Of a stretch of DNA of 64,000 bases, positions 37,327 to 48,163 are shown in pieces. The notes under the pieces are model-generated. The model was not told where the DNA came from. It was given only the letters and a program-made list of their open reading frames with translations, and did no database searches. Source of the stretch: Pseudochrobactrum kiredjianiae. Its GTDB lineage: Bacteria; Pseudomonadota; Alphaproteobacteria; Rhizobiales; Rhizobiaceae. A program made the position numbers and the translations under genes. Each line of letters begins with the position of its first letter. Position 1 is the stretch's first letter. The stretch covers positions 186,001 to 250,000 of the forward strand of contig NZ_JAUCBM010000006.1 in the NCBI RefSeq assembly GCF_030362795.1. The letters are read 5' to 3'.

Positions 37327-37998
37327 CTATGATCCCGCCTGTTGCTCACGCAATTGCGTGGATGACAGTTCTGACTGCGGACCGTGAATGAAAACCCATG
37401 CCGGTGCCGGCAATGTTGCAAGCTGTTCAGCATCGGCCTCCGGCAAACGCGCAGCACTGAATTGCTGTGCCATCACAGAATCCTCTGCCGCCATATTCGA
37501 TCCCGGCCTGTTGATTACCGCAACCGGATAGGTACGGGCGATCTCATCCCATTCCTGCCAGTGGTGGAAACTCATCAGATTATCCGCCCCCATAATCCAG
37601 ACGAGATGGACATCCGGATTGTGTTCGCGCACCAGTGCCAAAGTATCTGCCGTATAGCGCACCTGATTAACAGCTTCAAATGCCGTTACATGAATGCGCT
37701 TATCGGTAATAAGCTGTTCGCTAAGAGCAATGCGTTGCGACAGCGGTGCCAGTTCACGCGCATCTTTCAGCGGGTTCCCCGGCGTCACCATCCACCAGAC
37801 CTGATCCAGCCCCAGCCGCTCCAGCGCCAATTCTGCCACCAAAACATGGCCTGCATGGGGCGGATTGAAAGAACCACCGAACAAACCGATCTTCGCGCCT
37901 GATTGTGCCGCAGGCATATGCAGATAGTCCTGCGCAACATCCTGAAATACATCAGCAAGAGCGGTTTTACCGGAATGATCTTTGGTGGATTGAGACAT
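37327..37998 (-). CDS. nadD: Nicotinate-nucleotide adenylyltransferase NadD
   Basis: NadD joins ATP and nicotinate mononucleotide in NAD synthesis. The 223-residue protein has the nucleotidyltransferase marks GLFGGSFNPPHAGHVLVAE with the HxGH pattern (about residues 38-56), WWMVTPGNPLK, WIMGADNLMSFHHWQEW, and near the end LSSTQLREQ, the usual (I/L)SSTxxR motif. The N-terminal 35 residues are an extension typical for related bacteria. It starts nine bases after proA. Confidence 0.95.
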   Translation of the reverse strand: MSQSTKDHSGKTALADVFQDVAQDYLHMPAAQSGAKIGLFGGSFNPPHAGHVLVAELALERLGLDQVWWMVTPGNPLKDARELAPLSQRIALSEQLITDKRIHVTAFEAVNQVRYTADTLALVREHNPDVHLVWIMGADNLMSFHHWQEWDEIARTYPVAVINRPGSNMAAEDSVMAQQFSAARLPEADAEQLATLPAPAWVFIHGPQSELSSTQLREQQAGS

Positions 37999-38007
37999 TT
38001 GTTCTGC

Positions 38008-39291
38008 TCAGACCCGTGTCTGTCCGTTGCCGCGAACGCGATATTTAAACGAGGTGAGTTGCTCTACACCAACCGGTCCGCGCGCATGCATCTTGCCCGT
38101 CGCGATACCGATTTCTGCACCCATACCAAATTCACCGCCATCAGCAAATTGTGTTGAAGCATTGTGCAGCAGAATAGCTGAATCAATCTCGTTAAAGAAC
38201 CGCTCAACAACACCGGTATCTTCCGCAATCACGGCCTCTGTGTGATGCGAGGAATAGCGGTTGATATGTGCCAGCGCACCGTCAATCCCGTCAACCAGCG
38301 CCACTGAGATAATCGCATCAAGATATTCTGTCGCCCAGTCTTCTGCTGTCGCTGCTTCAGCCTGAGGATACAGCGCGCACACATCTGCATCACCGCGAAT
38401 TTCACAACCGGCTTTTGCCAGCTCGCTCAACACCGGCACCAGATGGGTTTCCGCTACTTTACGGTCAACCAGCAAAGTCTCGGTTGCACCGCAAATGCCT
38501 GTGCGGCGCATTTTAGCATTGAGAACGATCTTCTTTGCCATTTCCAGCTCAGCGCTGGCATCAACATAAATATGGCAAAGTCCTTCGAGATGCGCGAAAA
38601 CCGGTACCCGTGCCTCTTCCTGCACACGGGCAACAAGGCTTTTGCCGCCGCGTGGTACAATCACATCAATCGCGCCATTCAGACCTTTAAGCATTTCACC
38701 CACTGCCGCGCGATCTGTCACCGGCACCATCTGAATGGCAGCTTCCGGCAGACCAGCCGCTGTCAGACCTTCGGCCAAAGCGGCATGAATTTCACGAGAT
38801 GAATGCGCGGAATCGGAACCGCCACGCAGGATCACTGCATTACCGGCCTTCAGACACAGCGCACCGGCATCAGCTGTCACATTCGGACGACTTTCATAAA
38901 TCACGCCGATCACACCCAGCGGCGTACGCACGCGCTCAATATGCAGACCGTTCGGGCGATCCCATTCGGTTATAATTTCACCAACCGGATCTTTCAAAGC
39001 CGCGATCGCGCGGATACCATCGGCCATCGCACGGATACGGGCTTCATCCAGTTTCAGGCGATCAATGAATGACGCCGCAGTGCCTGCCGCTTCCGCCGCT
39101 TGTACATCCAACACATTGGCATTAAGGATCAGCTCTTTACGACGCAGCAAGGCATCGGCCATAGCAATGAGGGCTGCATGTTTGCGCTCGGCACTGGCAA
39201 TACCAAGCGGGCCTGCGGCTGCGCGCGCATTGCGGCCAAGCTCTGCCATCAGTTCAGCAACGGTCAAATTGTCCTGCTTATCCTGCATCAC
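38008..39291 (-). CDS. proA: Glutamate-5-semialdehyde dehydrogenase (gamma-glutamyl phosphate reductase)
   Basis: ProA reduces gamma-glutamyl phosphate with NADPH in the second step of proline synthesis. The 427-residue protein shows [39 protein letters not shown] and the catalytic-cysteine region [15 protein letters not shown]. The start overlaps the end of proB by 14 bases, so both enzymes of the unstable intermediate are made together. Confidence 0.96.
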   Translation of the reverse strand: MMQDKQDNLTVAELMAELGRNARAAAGPLGIASAERKHAALIAMADALLRRKELILNANVLDVQAAEAAGTAASFIDRLKLDEARIRAMADGIRAIAALKDPVGEIITEWDRPNGLHIERVRTPLGVIGVIYESRPNVTADAGALCLKAGNAVILRGGSDSAHSSREIHAALAEGLTAAGLPEAAIQMVPVTDRAAVGEMLKGLNGAIDVIVPRGGKSLVARVQEEARVPVFAHLEGLCHIYVDASAELEMAKKIVLNAKMRRTGICGATETLLVDRKVAETHLVPVLSELAKAGCEIRGDADVCALYPQAEAATAEDWATEYLDAIISVALVDGIDGALAHINRYSSHHTEAVIAEDTGVVERFFNEIDSAILLHNASTQFADGGEFGMGAEIGIATGKMHARGPVGVEQLTSFKYRVRGNGQTRV

Positions 39292-40447
39292 ACATTTCCC
39301 CCTCAGCGCTCGTCAAGCCTTGCGCGCGGTTGCCACGGATCACCAGATCATTGCGATGCACCATGGAAGAGCGCGCGAAATATCCGAGAATTTCTTCAAT
39401 CTCACCGCTCTTATGACCGGCGATTTTCACCGCATCTGCAGCATCATAACCGGCAAGACCACGGGCAACCTCACGGCCTTCCAGATTAAGAATGGAGACC
39501 GTATCACCACGCTGGAAATCGCCACGCACTTCCCGCACACCGGCAGGCAGCAGCGATTTGCCGGATTTCAGCGCTTGCAAAGCACCATCATCAATCACCA
39601 ATTGCCCTGCCGCATCGAGATGGCCGGAAATCCAGACCTTCCATGCATTGACCGGCGCATTGGAGGCTTTGAACAGGGTTGACCGCTCGCCGCGATCAAT
39701 GGCCGCCAGCGGGCTCATCCTCGTGCCGGAGGTGATAATCATTGCCGTACCTGCCGCATTGGCAATCTTACCGGCATCCAGCTTGGTCTTCATGCCGCCG
39801 CGCGACAATTCAGAAGCGGCAGCACCGGCCATAGCTTCAATATCCGGTGTAATCGCTTCCACCACCGGCAGAAATAATGCATTCGGATCTTTGTGCGGTG
39901 GCGCGGTATAAAGACCGTCAATGTCAGACAGCAGAATAAGCAGGTCAGCACCGATCATTGTAGCAACACGGGCAGCTAAGCGGTCATTATCGCCATAACG
40001 GATTTCGTTGGTCGCGACCGTATCATTTTCATTGATGATCGGGACGGCCTTGAGTTTCAGCAAAGTTTCGATCGTTGCGCGGGCATTGAGATAGCGGCGG
40101 CGCTCTTCCGTATCAGACAATGTGAGCAAAACCTGCCCCGCCATGATCTGATGGGCACCTAGTACATCGGCATAGGCTTTCGCCAAAGCAATCTGACCGG
40201 CGGCGGCTGAAGCCTGACTTTCCTCAAGCTTCAAGGTGCCTGACGGTAGTCCAAGAACGGTGCGCCCCAGCGCAACCGCACCGGAAGACACTACGAGGAC
40301 TTCCACGCCTTGTGCCTGCAGCGCTGCAATATCTGCCGCAAGGCTTGTCAGCCAGACCTGTTTCAGCCCCTGAGCGCGATCAACCAGAAGCGCCGAACCG
40401 ATTTTGATTACAATACGGCGATAATTATTCAGCGCCCCGATCGTCAT
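39278..40447 (-). CDS. proB: Glutamate 5-kinase with PUA domain
   Basis: ProB phosphorylates glutamate in the first step of proline synthesis and is normally inhibited by proline. The 389-residue protein has an amino-acid-kinase domain ([72 protein letters not shown]) and a C-terminal PUA domain (about 280-370, [19 protein letters not shown]). It starts seven bases after the obgE stop. Confidence 0.96.
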   Translation of the reverse strand: MTIGALNNYRRIVIKIGSALLVDRAQGLKQVWLTSLAADIAALQAQGVEVLVVSSGAVALGRTVLGLPSGTLKLEESQASAAAGQIALAKAYADVLGAHQIMAGQVLLTLSDTEERRRYLNARATIETLLKLKAVPIINENDTVATNEIRYGDNDRLAARVATMIGADLLILLSDIDGLYTAPPHKDPNALFLPVVEAITPDIEAMAGAAASELSRGGMKTKLDAGKIANAAGTAMIITSGTRMSPLAAIDRGERSTLFKASNAPVNAWKVWISGHLDAAGQLVIDDGALQALKSGKSLLPAGVREVRGDFQRGDTVSILNLEGREVARGLAGYDAADAVKIAGHKSGEIEEILGYFARSSMVHRNDLVIRGNRAQGLTSAEGEMCDAG

Positions 40448-40454
40448 GATCTGC

Positions 40455-41597
<1,143 letters not shown>

Positions 41598-41718
41598 TCA
41601 AACAGGATAATATGATCGTGGCAATACAGCAAAAAAGCAGCTTTGAAAACTGCCAGAGAGCAGAGTTGTCATCAGACTTATAAGCATTCTATTAGTATCA
41701 CATCAGCAAAATGCCTGA

Positions 41719-41751
41719 CCTTGCGTCCGTTTACCCTAAACAAACGCAAGG
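41719..41751 (-). terminator. Hairpin after the RimJ-like GNAT gene
   Basis: CCTTGCGT..GTTT pairs with AAAC..ACGCAAGG around ACCCT. On the minus strand it follows the GNAT stop by ten bases but has no long T run, so it is a weak terminator or a processing hairpin inside the operon. Confidence 0.5.
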
Positions 41752-41760
41752 TTTAAAGAT

Positions 41761-42432
41761 TTATTGCCCTGCACCACGCATTTCCAGCCATTGCTGGCGG
41801 GTCATGATATAGCACTCCACCGGCACATCTCCGTCAACAGCGGAGTGGCCAACAGCTGAGCCGGTATGTCTGAAGCCGCATTTTTCAATCACACGCTTTG
41901 AGCCTTCATTGCGGCTCTGGGCACTGATATAAATTTGCTCCAGCGACAATTCACGAAAAGAAAGATCAATCAGCGCGGTGGTCGCTTCTGTGGCATAACC
42001 TTTGCCCCAAAAAGGTTCGCCCAGCCAATAGCCGATTTCATAGCCCGAACCATATTTATGGTCGTGCAATGTGATACTGCCGATGAATTCACCAGTATCA
42101 GCCAGTGTAATCGCATAGGCAAACTGACCTATAGCACCGGACGCAGCAAGCTTAATATAATCAACTGCATGGTCACGGGAATAAGGATAAGGCAAACGCG
42201 CCAGCATGCGCGCCACATTCACATTATCCGCCAGAACGGCAAGCGCATCGATATCTTCTTCATGTGGCAGACGTAGCACAAGGCGCTCTGTAAGCTGCAC
42301 GGGAGAATCCCGCAAAACAACATCTGCGCCATAATCACCTGTCAGTCCGGCACCTCTGAGGTCATCATCGGCGACTGGTGCAGCCTGCCTGCTATCACTG
42401 TTTAGTTCTGTTCCGCTCTGCAATTTTTTCAT
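41761..42432 (-). CDS. GNAT acetyltransferase, RimJ/RimL-like
   Basis: The 223-residue protein has a 45-residue variable N terminus followed by a RimJ-type GNAT domain: LTERLVLRLPHEEDIDALAVL, GYWLGEPFWGKGYATEATTALIDLSF (acetyl-CoA loop GKGYAT) and QSRNEGSKRVIEKCGFRHTG. Family members acetylate N termini of ribosomal proteins or other amines; its place between rpmA and obgE in a ribosome-assembly operon makes a ribosomal target plausible, but this is inference. Confidence 0.9.
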   Translation of the reverse strand: MKKLQSGTELNSDSRQAAPVADDDLRGAGLTGDYGADVVLRDSPVQLTERLVLRLPHEEDIDALAVLADNVNVARMLARLPYPYSRDHAVDYIKLAASGAIGQFAYAITLADTGEFIGSITLHDHKYGSGYEIGYWLGEPFWGKGYATEATTALIDLSFRELSLEQIYISAQSRNEGSKRVIEKCGFRHTGSAVGHSAVDGDVPVECYIMTRQQWLEMRGAGQ

Positions 42433-42472
42433 TGTTGCTTTCAGGCCTGACCGGCCATCCTCCGGGAAAAAT

Positions 42473-42502
42473 AAAAGGGGAGACGGTTACCCATCTCCCC
42501 TT
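42473..42502 (-). terminator. Terminator after rpmA
   Basis: AAGGGGAGAT pairs with CTCCCCTTTT around GGGTAACCG (minus strand) and is followed by ATTTTT. It partly uncouples the ribosomal protein genes from the downstream GNAT-obgE block. Confidence 0.85.
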
Positions 42503-42575
42503 CAATATTTTGTCCGTTAAGCGGGCTTCATATATCGGGTTCGACAGGAACACCGGTATATGTATGGAGCACCGG

Positions 42576-42845
42576 TTACTCCGCAGCTTCAGCCATCGGG
42601 TTTACGGATACAAAGGTTCGGCCGTTTGCTTTGGTCTTGAAAGACACAACGCCGTCAGCTTTTGCAAACAGAGTATGATCTGTACCCATGCCTACGTTTG
42701 CACCCGGATGCCACTTGGTACCGCGCTGACGAACAATGATGTTGCCTGCGATAACAGCTTCGCTACCGAACTTTTTAACGCCAAGGCGTTTCGACTCTGA
42801 ATCGCGACCGTTACGCGATGAACCGCCAGCTTTCTTATGTGCCAT
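42576..42845 (-). CDS. rpmA: 50S ribosomal protein L27
   Basis: The 89-residue protein starts [20 protein letters not shown], the L27 N terminus that reaches the peptidyl-transferase centre, and contains [20 protein letters not shown]. No N-terminal cleavage extension is seen, as expected outside Firmicutes. It follows rplU by 24 bases with GGAG before its ATG. Confidence 0.97.
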   Translation of the reverse strand: MAHKKAGGSSRNGRDSESKRLGVKKFGSEAVIAGNIIVRQRGTKWHPGANVGMGTDHTLFAKADGVVSFKTKANGRTFVSVNPMAEAAE

Positions 42846-42869
42846 CGGTATTCTCCTTTAACTCGTTAA

Positions 42870-43253
42870 TTACTCAGCAGCTTCAGCTTTAGGTGCAGCC
42901 TTTTTAGGCGCAGCTTTGGCTTTCGCAGATGGCTTAGCACCACCGGTGAGGATTTCCGAAATACGGATTGTCGTCAGTTCCTGACGATGACCGCGGGTAC
43001 GCTTGGAGTTCTGGCGACGACGCTTCTTGAACGCGATAACCTTCTTAGCGCGACCCTGCTCAACCACTTCAGCGGTTACAACAGCACCGGCAACAAGCGG
43101 AGCACCGAGCGTGGCATTTTCGCCTTCGCCAACGAGCAGAACTTCTACAAACTCTACAACATCACCGGCTTCGCCAGCAACTTTTTCAACTTTAATCACA
43201 TCATTGGCGGCAACGCGATACTGCTTACCACCGGTTTTGATGACTGCGAACAT
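42870..43253 (-). CDS. rplU: 50S ribosomal protein L21
   Basis: Residues 1-102 are a full L21 ([49 protein letters not shown]). The last 25 residues are an Ala/Lys tail ([19 protein letters not shown]) common in alphaproteobacteria. It is the first gene of the long leftward operon; AAAGGAAA lies before the ATG. Confidence 0.97.
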   Translation of the reverse strand: MFAVIKTGGKQYRVAANDVIKVEKVAGEAGDVVEFVEVLLVGEGENATLGAPLVAGAVVTAEVVEQGRAKKVIAFKKRRRQNSKRTRGHRQELTTIRISEILTGGAKPSAKAKAAPKKAAPKAEAAE

Positions 43254-43615
43254 TTGTTTTCCTTTCGGTTGTTCGTTTCCGGCTCTCCTGCTTTACAGGG
43301 GCCGTCTTCTTGTCAGTCGTGACAGTTTAAATATTTATCTTAACAAAAACAGAAGTTTAAGCTTTGACAAACACACAACAAAAGCCAAAGAGGATTCTCA
43401 CCTCTACGACGTGGCCGCATATAGTGACAAAAACAGCGACACGTCAAGATTTTTAAGCTGGCAATGCATAATATCTGCGAAATTATGGTGATTTGTGAGC
43501 GATTAGCTCTTGTCTAAATTCACGGTCCGCGTTATGAGCGCACATACATTCGGCAAATCGCATGAATTGATATGAATACAGGCTTTTAGGCGTGAGTTTC
43601 ATATAACGATACAGC
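43254..43615. other. Promoter gap between rplU and tRNA-Ser
   Basis: These 362 bases must contain the divergent promoters of the rplU operon and the tRNA. I see no repeat and no RNA gene, and cannot fix the -35 and -10 boxes with confidence. Confidence 0.4.
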
Positions 43616-43705
43616 GGAGAGGTGGCTGAGTGGTTGAAAGTACCGCACTCGAAATGCGGCGTGGGGGTAACTCCATCGTGGGTTCGAATCCCACCCTCTC
43701 CGCCA
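43616..43705 (+). tRNA. tRNA-Ser(CGA)
   Basis: The 90-nt gene has acceptor arms GGAGAGG and CCTCTCC with a G discriminator and an encoded CCA. The anticodon stem is CCGCA / TGCGG with loop CTCGAAA, which gives anticodon CGA for UCG codons. It has the long variable arm of a class II tRNA (GTGGGGGTAACTCCATC) and the T arm GTGGGTTCGAATCCCAC. Its 3' part is the left attachment site of the genomic island. Confidence 0.97.
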
Positions 43706-43708
43706 GTT
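43643..43708 (+). repeat. attL: 66-bp tRNA-Ser 3' direct repeat
   Basis: From the anticodon stem to three bases past the CCA, this 66-bp segment is repeated at 61671-61736 with one T/C difference in the variable arm (43668 against 61696). This is the usual layout of a tRNA-targeting tyrosine-integrase element. The tRNA stays intact at this left end. Confidence 0.93.
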
Positions 43709-43913
43709 TATACAATAAAATCAATTATTTAGTAAAAATTAACCCTTGCGGTCGGCATTCTGTCACGCAGTCCCTTATTGGTATATTATCAAGGGCCACG
43801 CTCAAGGCACGCAGGCTACATATCGTATTCAACCACCATACGCCCTAGACTTGCATAGCATTTAATTTACGGGATAGTGTTCATTTAAACATTTCATACC
43901 TTGGAGAATATGT

Positions 43914-44975
43914 TTGAACGATGAATTCATTCCAACTTTAAGCCATGCAACAGAACGTGACATCGATTTGCTTCTGGTAGAAGAGCTTCATTCTTCATTA
44001 GAGTTTACAACCTGGATTGCTGCACAAGCCGGCATCCTGTCTCCTATAGCCTCATGGGATGTGAAGCATAGCAAACGTCGCACGCGTTCAAGGCGAGAAA
44101 TTGACATATTCGTCGATATCTACCACCAAGACAAAAGCCGCTCAGCAATACTCATAGAAAACAAGCTAGATGCGAGCGAACAGCCAGATCAAGCTGAAAG
44201 TTACCGTGAAGAACTAGCCACACTTGACGGAGCTTTCCAGAATAGATCTATGCTCATAACGTGTCCCGAGGCTTACTCTCGGCAGCACCACAATTTCACT
44301 AGCAAGTTTGATAGCATTGTATCTTATGAGACAATCTCAGATTTTTTTCGCAAGCTACTTACCGAAGTTGGTAGTGATCTGGTGCTTCGCTATAGCTTTC
44401 GCAGTGCCATACTTGATCAGGCAATATATAAACACCGCCGGGGATATACCCCCATACCTGACAAAGTTGTCGGTGACTTCAATGCGAAGTATGTTGCGTT
44501 GTTAGCCATCCTGGCACCCGAAATCATCCCGGGCCCCAGCATGCGCAAGTCTGCTAATCCTCGAGAAAGCACTTCTATGATCTTTGATCAAGCCGCGTCT
44601 TTTTCAAAACTACCTGAAGTGATTAGACCGCGCCGCTTCGCACATGAATTAGGTCGAGGTTCCGAACACCGAGCAAACTATGTCGCCATTACATTCGCAG
44701 GTTGGGGTGCAGCTCTTCCACATGTTCTGCCGCAGTTAAATGCAGATGCATCCAATTTAGGAGCAATATTCACGGCCGACAAACCAACCAAAAACCGACC
44801 GAACCCTGGCATGAAAATGCTGCTACCAACAGAACCGGTAGACAATCAAAAGGACTTTGATAAGCAAACTGAGTCTTTGAAGGCTGGAATTCTAAAAGCA
44901 AAGGAGCTCCGTGACTGGCTCCTTTCACACCAAGAGATATTACATACGTGGAATATGCTAATTAAAGCCAAGTGA
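43914..44975 (+). CDS. PD-(D/E)XK nuclease-like protein, unknown (island gene 1)
   Basis: The 353-residue protein has a candidate PD-(D/E)XK nuclease centre near the N terminus: Asp64 in RREIDIFVDIY, then Glu82-x-Lys84 in AILIENKLDASEQPDQAESY, with a conserved-looking Gln93. Spacing and the strand-strand-helix layout fit nucleases of the restriction-enzyme-like fold that act on DNA. The rest, about residues 150-353, has no family I recognise. The start is TTG 43914, since GGAG lies seven bases upstream and the nearby ATG at 43910 is out of frame. It is the first gene inside the island and faces the next gene. Confidence 0.75.
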   Translation: MNDEFIPTLSHATERDIDLLLVEELHSSLEFTTWIAAQAGILSPIASWDVKHSKRRTRSRREIDIFVDIYHQDKSRSAILIENKLDASEQPDQAESYREELATLDGAFQNRSMLITCPEAYSRQHHNFTSKFDSIVSYETISDFFRKLLTEVGSDLVLRYSFRSAILDQAIYKHRRGYTPIPDKVVGDFNAKYVALLAILAPEIIPGPSMRKSANPRESTSMIFDQAASFSKLPEVIRPRRFAHELGRGSEHRANYVAITFAGWGAALPHVLPQLNADASNLGAIFTADKPTKNRPNPGMKMLLPTEPVDNQKDFDKQTESLKAGILKAKELRDWLLSHQEILHTWNMLIKAK

Positions 44976-45285
44976 TGCTGAATTACATAGGAGCTATATA
45001 TTTTAAATTCTTTTGTTGCGTGTAGATAATTAATTTGCGCCACTAGACACATCCCTTGTCATTCAAAAGATGTGTCCTGGCATAGATCATCATCCTGACA
45101 TGTTGCTAGCAATGGGAAGTCTGTCGTTGTTGTAATGCGCAAGACCTCCCGGAATGTGGCAGCTTCCAACACCTTTGCAGTTCCGACACATTAGGTGTCT
45201 CTGCGCCTGGTCTTCACTATACGTTGGAGATCACATGGGATCGATCAGGGAACTACATGGACACACTAGCGGGGCATATTTGCCC
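44976..45285. other. Gap with a perfect hairpin at 45046-45076
   Basis: Between the two convergent nuclease-like genes lies the hairpin GACACATC / GATGTGTC (45046-45076) with a 15-base loop, and a small GGGCA / TGCCC hairpin at the end of the second gene. The first is a plausible but T-poor terminator. The rest holds nothing I can name. Confidence 0.45.
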
Positions 45286-46398
45286 TTATGAAACACCATG
45301 CTTTATTCGTTCAACAAGCTGTGAGCCCCAGACAGTGAATTTCGCCGCAATGTCATCAGAGGCCAGTTGCTTAGCCAGGAATGATGGGAAGCCAGCCAAA
45401 TTTCCGGTCGACAGCGGACCAACAATTTCTACAAGTTGGTCATAAAGTTCGCGCCTGATACCTTCGTCGGAGAAGGCAGGCTGTTTAAAAAGCCACTTCA
45501 ATGAGAAAGATATCTCACCCTTCGCCGCCCATAAGTGAAGCGGATAGAGTGGCTTGTCATTGTGATCAGTAATCATCACATAGAGTGACGCATGTGTGCT
45601 CGAAATCACTGGCTTTGCACGCCAATTATCGATTGCAGCCAGAAATTGCGATGCGCCCCTCTCAAAATCTGCACCTAACGGCCGAATATGGGTTTCTAGC
45701 CATTCTGTTATCGCGATCGGCTCTAATGATTGAGAAAGCCGTTTCGCTGACGCAGTTCTTTCTGTCTCACCTATTATGCGAGGGCTTAGTGTTGTATGAC
45801 CAACAGCACTTGTATACCACCGCAGCTCAACAGCGCGGACGTCTGCGCGCATTTGGTCATTCAAGAACTCTATGATACGAGCCAGTTCCCGAGATATTTC
45901 ATCGGCGACAAAAACCAATTTGACTTGCCCCGCTCTGAAGTTAGCGTCAACCTGGTTCCAGAAGTCGGCAGGATCCTGCTCACCAATAAAATCAGCCAAA
46001 ATCTTGTCGGGCTCTGCACCCTCCTGAAGTGCAGTCACAGCGAAACTTTCAGCAATCTTACCTGGCTGCCAGTAAGCTGTAGCGTTAGCTGCATATTCAA
46101 GCATTTGTCCGATTACTTCTCGCCTCAACCTTGTGTCTACAGCTCGCTTAAGCTCAACGAGCACCGGAACAGCCGCTCTAGTAACGAACAAATGATCTAC
46201 AGACCACCGTCCGGAACCTTGCTCACTGTCTCGGATGGCTTGTTCGCGTTTAATAAGCAACAACTCCCCGTCACCATCTGATATCAACTCCGGATATTGG
46301 GCGACTAAAAACTGCATGCGATCTTCGTTTTCTGGGGCGGAAGGCGTCATGCGTTGGAGAGTGCCGTCTGGGTTCACTGTGTAGATCAAGCCTTGCAT
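45286..46398 (-). CDS. PD-(D/E)XK nuclease-like protein, unknown (island gene 2)
   Basis: The 370-residue protein has a candidate nuclease core in its first third: Asp in RWSVDHLFVT, then Glu-x-Lys in PVLVELKRAVDTRLRREVIGQM with a following Gln (about residues 68, 82, 84, 98). This D-ExK-Q pattern is typical of restriction-like and NucS-like endonuclease folds. The C-terminal two thirds (WNQVDANFRAGQVKLVFVAD, VELRWYTS, SLYVMITDHNDKPLYPLHLWAA) recall proteins that pair such a nuclease with a DUF-type beta domain, but I cannot name the family. It is transcribed against gene 1 and shows no operon partner. Confidence 0.72.
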   Translation of the reverse strand: MQGLIYTVNPDGTLQRMTPSAPENEDRMQFLVAQYPELISDGDGELLLIKREQAIRDSEQGSGRWSVDHLFVTRAAVPVLVELKRAVDTRLRREVIGQMLEYAANATAYWQPGKIAESFAVTALQEGAEPDKILADFIGEQDPADFWNQVDANFRAGQVKLVFVADEISRELARIIEFLNDQMRADVRAVELRWYTSAVGHTTLSPRIIGETERTASAKRLSQSLEPIAITEWLETHIRPLGADFERGASQFLAAIDNWRAKPVISSTHASLYVMITDHNDKPLYPLHLWAAKGEISFSLKWLFKQPAFSDEGIRRELYDQLVEIVGPLSTGNLAGFPSFLAKQLASDDIAAKFTVWGSQLVERIKHGVS

Positions 46399-46602
46399 CA
46401 AGAATGCCTCTATATCAAATCACCGGCAGGAATATTCCTAGCTAGTTAACCCTGCAATTATTAGAACTTTTACAAATAAAGACAGATTAGCCCTGCAAAA
46501 TCTTCAGGTTTAAAAATGCGTAGACACAACGATGAGTTACAGAACGGCACCTTGGTCGCTCTGCAGTGGTGTATACTACTCAATATCGTCAATCTCGTCT
46601 GG

Positions 46603-46658
46603 ATGGCACAGACAACCGTTGGTGCACAGACGTGGCATGAAGCCACGCTGCAAATCAT
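46603..46658 (+). pseudogene. 5' fragment of the island integrase gene
   Basis: Bases 46627-46658 match bases 48211-48242 of the integrase gene in 30 of 32 positions, in frame for RRGMKPRCKS. Upstream, an ATGGC and a CGTTGG in the right order match the integrase start with small deletions. It is a broken remnant of a second, related integrase gene. It ends inside the stop codon region of the next nuclease-like gene. Confidence 0.75.
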
Positions 46659-47980
46659 GACTTACGTTTTCCGTAATGCAAGAATTCAGGTATTATACTA
46701 GCTACTAGATCGAATTCCGGATTAAAGTCGGCCAGCAGCAATTTCAATTTTTGCTCAATTTCATCAGTATCGTGAACGTCATTAATGACAATTGTATTCT
46801 TTCTCAGAAATTTTGAATAAAGGCGCCCCTTATCGACAGCGCCATTTTGAAACTGAATCCGCGCTATGCCCTTCTCAATTGCCGCCGCTTTGATCGCATC
46901 AATAATTCCTTTCCGAATTTCGTAATCAGAAATAGGGCCAACTTCTGCATTCAGCTTTATATGGCCTTTGGTGCCATCATCACCGGCCCCAATTTCTGCC
47001 CAGACAATAAAAGGATAGCCACCCCACCAGCTTTCACATCCTGGCCATTGTCTATTGATCCCATCCAACGCTTCAAACCAGCTGAATGGTAGAAAGCTGA
47101 CATTACTCTTCGTAAGCCCAGAATAGATATATTTAGTGTCACCTATTATGACCTGCTCAGCTCGTTTAGGATTGTCTCCAAATACGCGATGCACTGCCAA
47201 GGCAAAATCTGACCCGGAGCCATGCTCTATAACGAAGTCCAAAACTTTCTTATGGTCTCGATACAGCTGGCGCGCCAAATTTTCCATTTCAGATCGCTCT
47301 TTGCTCATACCGGTGAGCTCCTCCAGAATATGCAAATAATGAGTGAGAAAAGTCGTGACTTCCGGTGAGAGAAGATAGGCTTCTTGTTCAAGATATCGCT
47401 TTAAAAAGCTGCAAATTTTATTATATTTTATCGACGTATATTCTGTGTCTTCGGCTATCTCTTCATGTAGCGTCAAAAAAACCCCACGAATATCAATCGT
47501 CGACACAGATGCCTGGGTCGTGCTCTGCGCCCGGAACAACTCCATTATACGCTCACGATATTTGGTAAGCTGTCCTTTGTGCTGTCGGCTATGAACTTTG
47601 TTCTCTACGATGAAGGCCCAACGATTCTGCGGTGACAATATAAAAATATCAATATTATTCCACTCGCATCTAACATCTGCATCACGCATATCACTTTGCG
47701 AAATTTGAAGAGCATTGGGTTTTTTACCGCTGTCTCCCTTGATTGCTTCAGACAAAAATGCCCTCAAGAAATGATCACCCAGACCATGCGTCTCTTTTGG
47801 ATTCAGCAACCAAGCGAGAATGGCAGAGTGGCGAATTTCCATTCCTTCCATCTTCATAACTTTGATTGGGTTAAAGCGATTAAGAGAAGCTTCGATACGC
47901 TGCAGTGCATCGTTATTGACAAATAACGCCTCTAATTCATCATAACTCGGTGCGCTTTGCGTGATTTTCATTGAGCACAT
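46655..47980 (-). CDS. PD-(D/E)XK nuclease superfamily protein (PDDEXK_4-like, island gene 3)
   Basis: The 441-residue protein looks like the PDDEXK_4 group: the opening EIRHSAILAWLLNPKETHGLGDHFLRAFL and the core WNNIDIFILSPQNRWAFIVENKVHS with Asp, then Glu-x-Lys, then GQLTKYRE. With the ATG at 47980 these lie near residues 111, 126, 128 and 137. Proteins of this group occur widely in mobile and defence regions and have no settled function. The start is uncertain among TTG 48001, ATG 47980 and ATG 47971. The gene lies between the integrase fragment and the intact integrase gene. Confidence 0.8.
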   Translation of the reverse strand: MCSMKITQSAPSYDELEALFVNNDALQRIEASLNRFNPIKVMKMEGMEIRHSAILAWLLNPKETHGLGDHFLRAFLSEAIKGDSGKKPNALQISQSDMRDADVRCEWNNIDIFILSPQNRWAFIVENKVHSRQHKGQLTKYRERIMELFRAQSTTQASVSTIDIRGVFLTLHEEIAEDTEYTSIKYNKICSFLKRYLEQEAYLLSPEVTTFLTHYLHILEELTGMSKERSEMENLARQLYRDHKKVLDFVIEHGSGSDFALAVHRVFGDNPKRAEQVIIGDTKYIYSGLTKSNVSFLPFSWFEALDGINRQWPGCESWWGGYPFIVWAEIGAGDDGTKGHIKLNAEVGPISDYEIRKGIIDAIKAAAIEKGIARIQFQNGAVDKGRLYSKFLRKNTIVINDVHDTDEIEQKLKLLLADFNPEFDLVASIIPEFLHYGKRKS

Positions 47981-48163
47981 ATTTATACTACCAATCTCCA
48001 AGACCGTTCATGTAACAACAATCGAAGCGAACTTACAAGCACACAGCTTGATCATTGATTCATTTGATTTAAGTAGCATCTAGCCTATAAATTAAGAGAT
48101 ATCCTTGGCACCTCATCCAGGGCATCCTACGCTTGATTTTCAATACCAATTGGAGATCATGCA

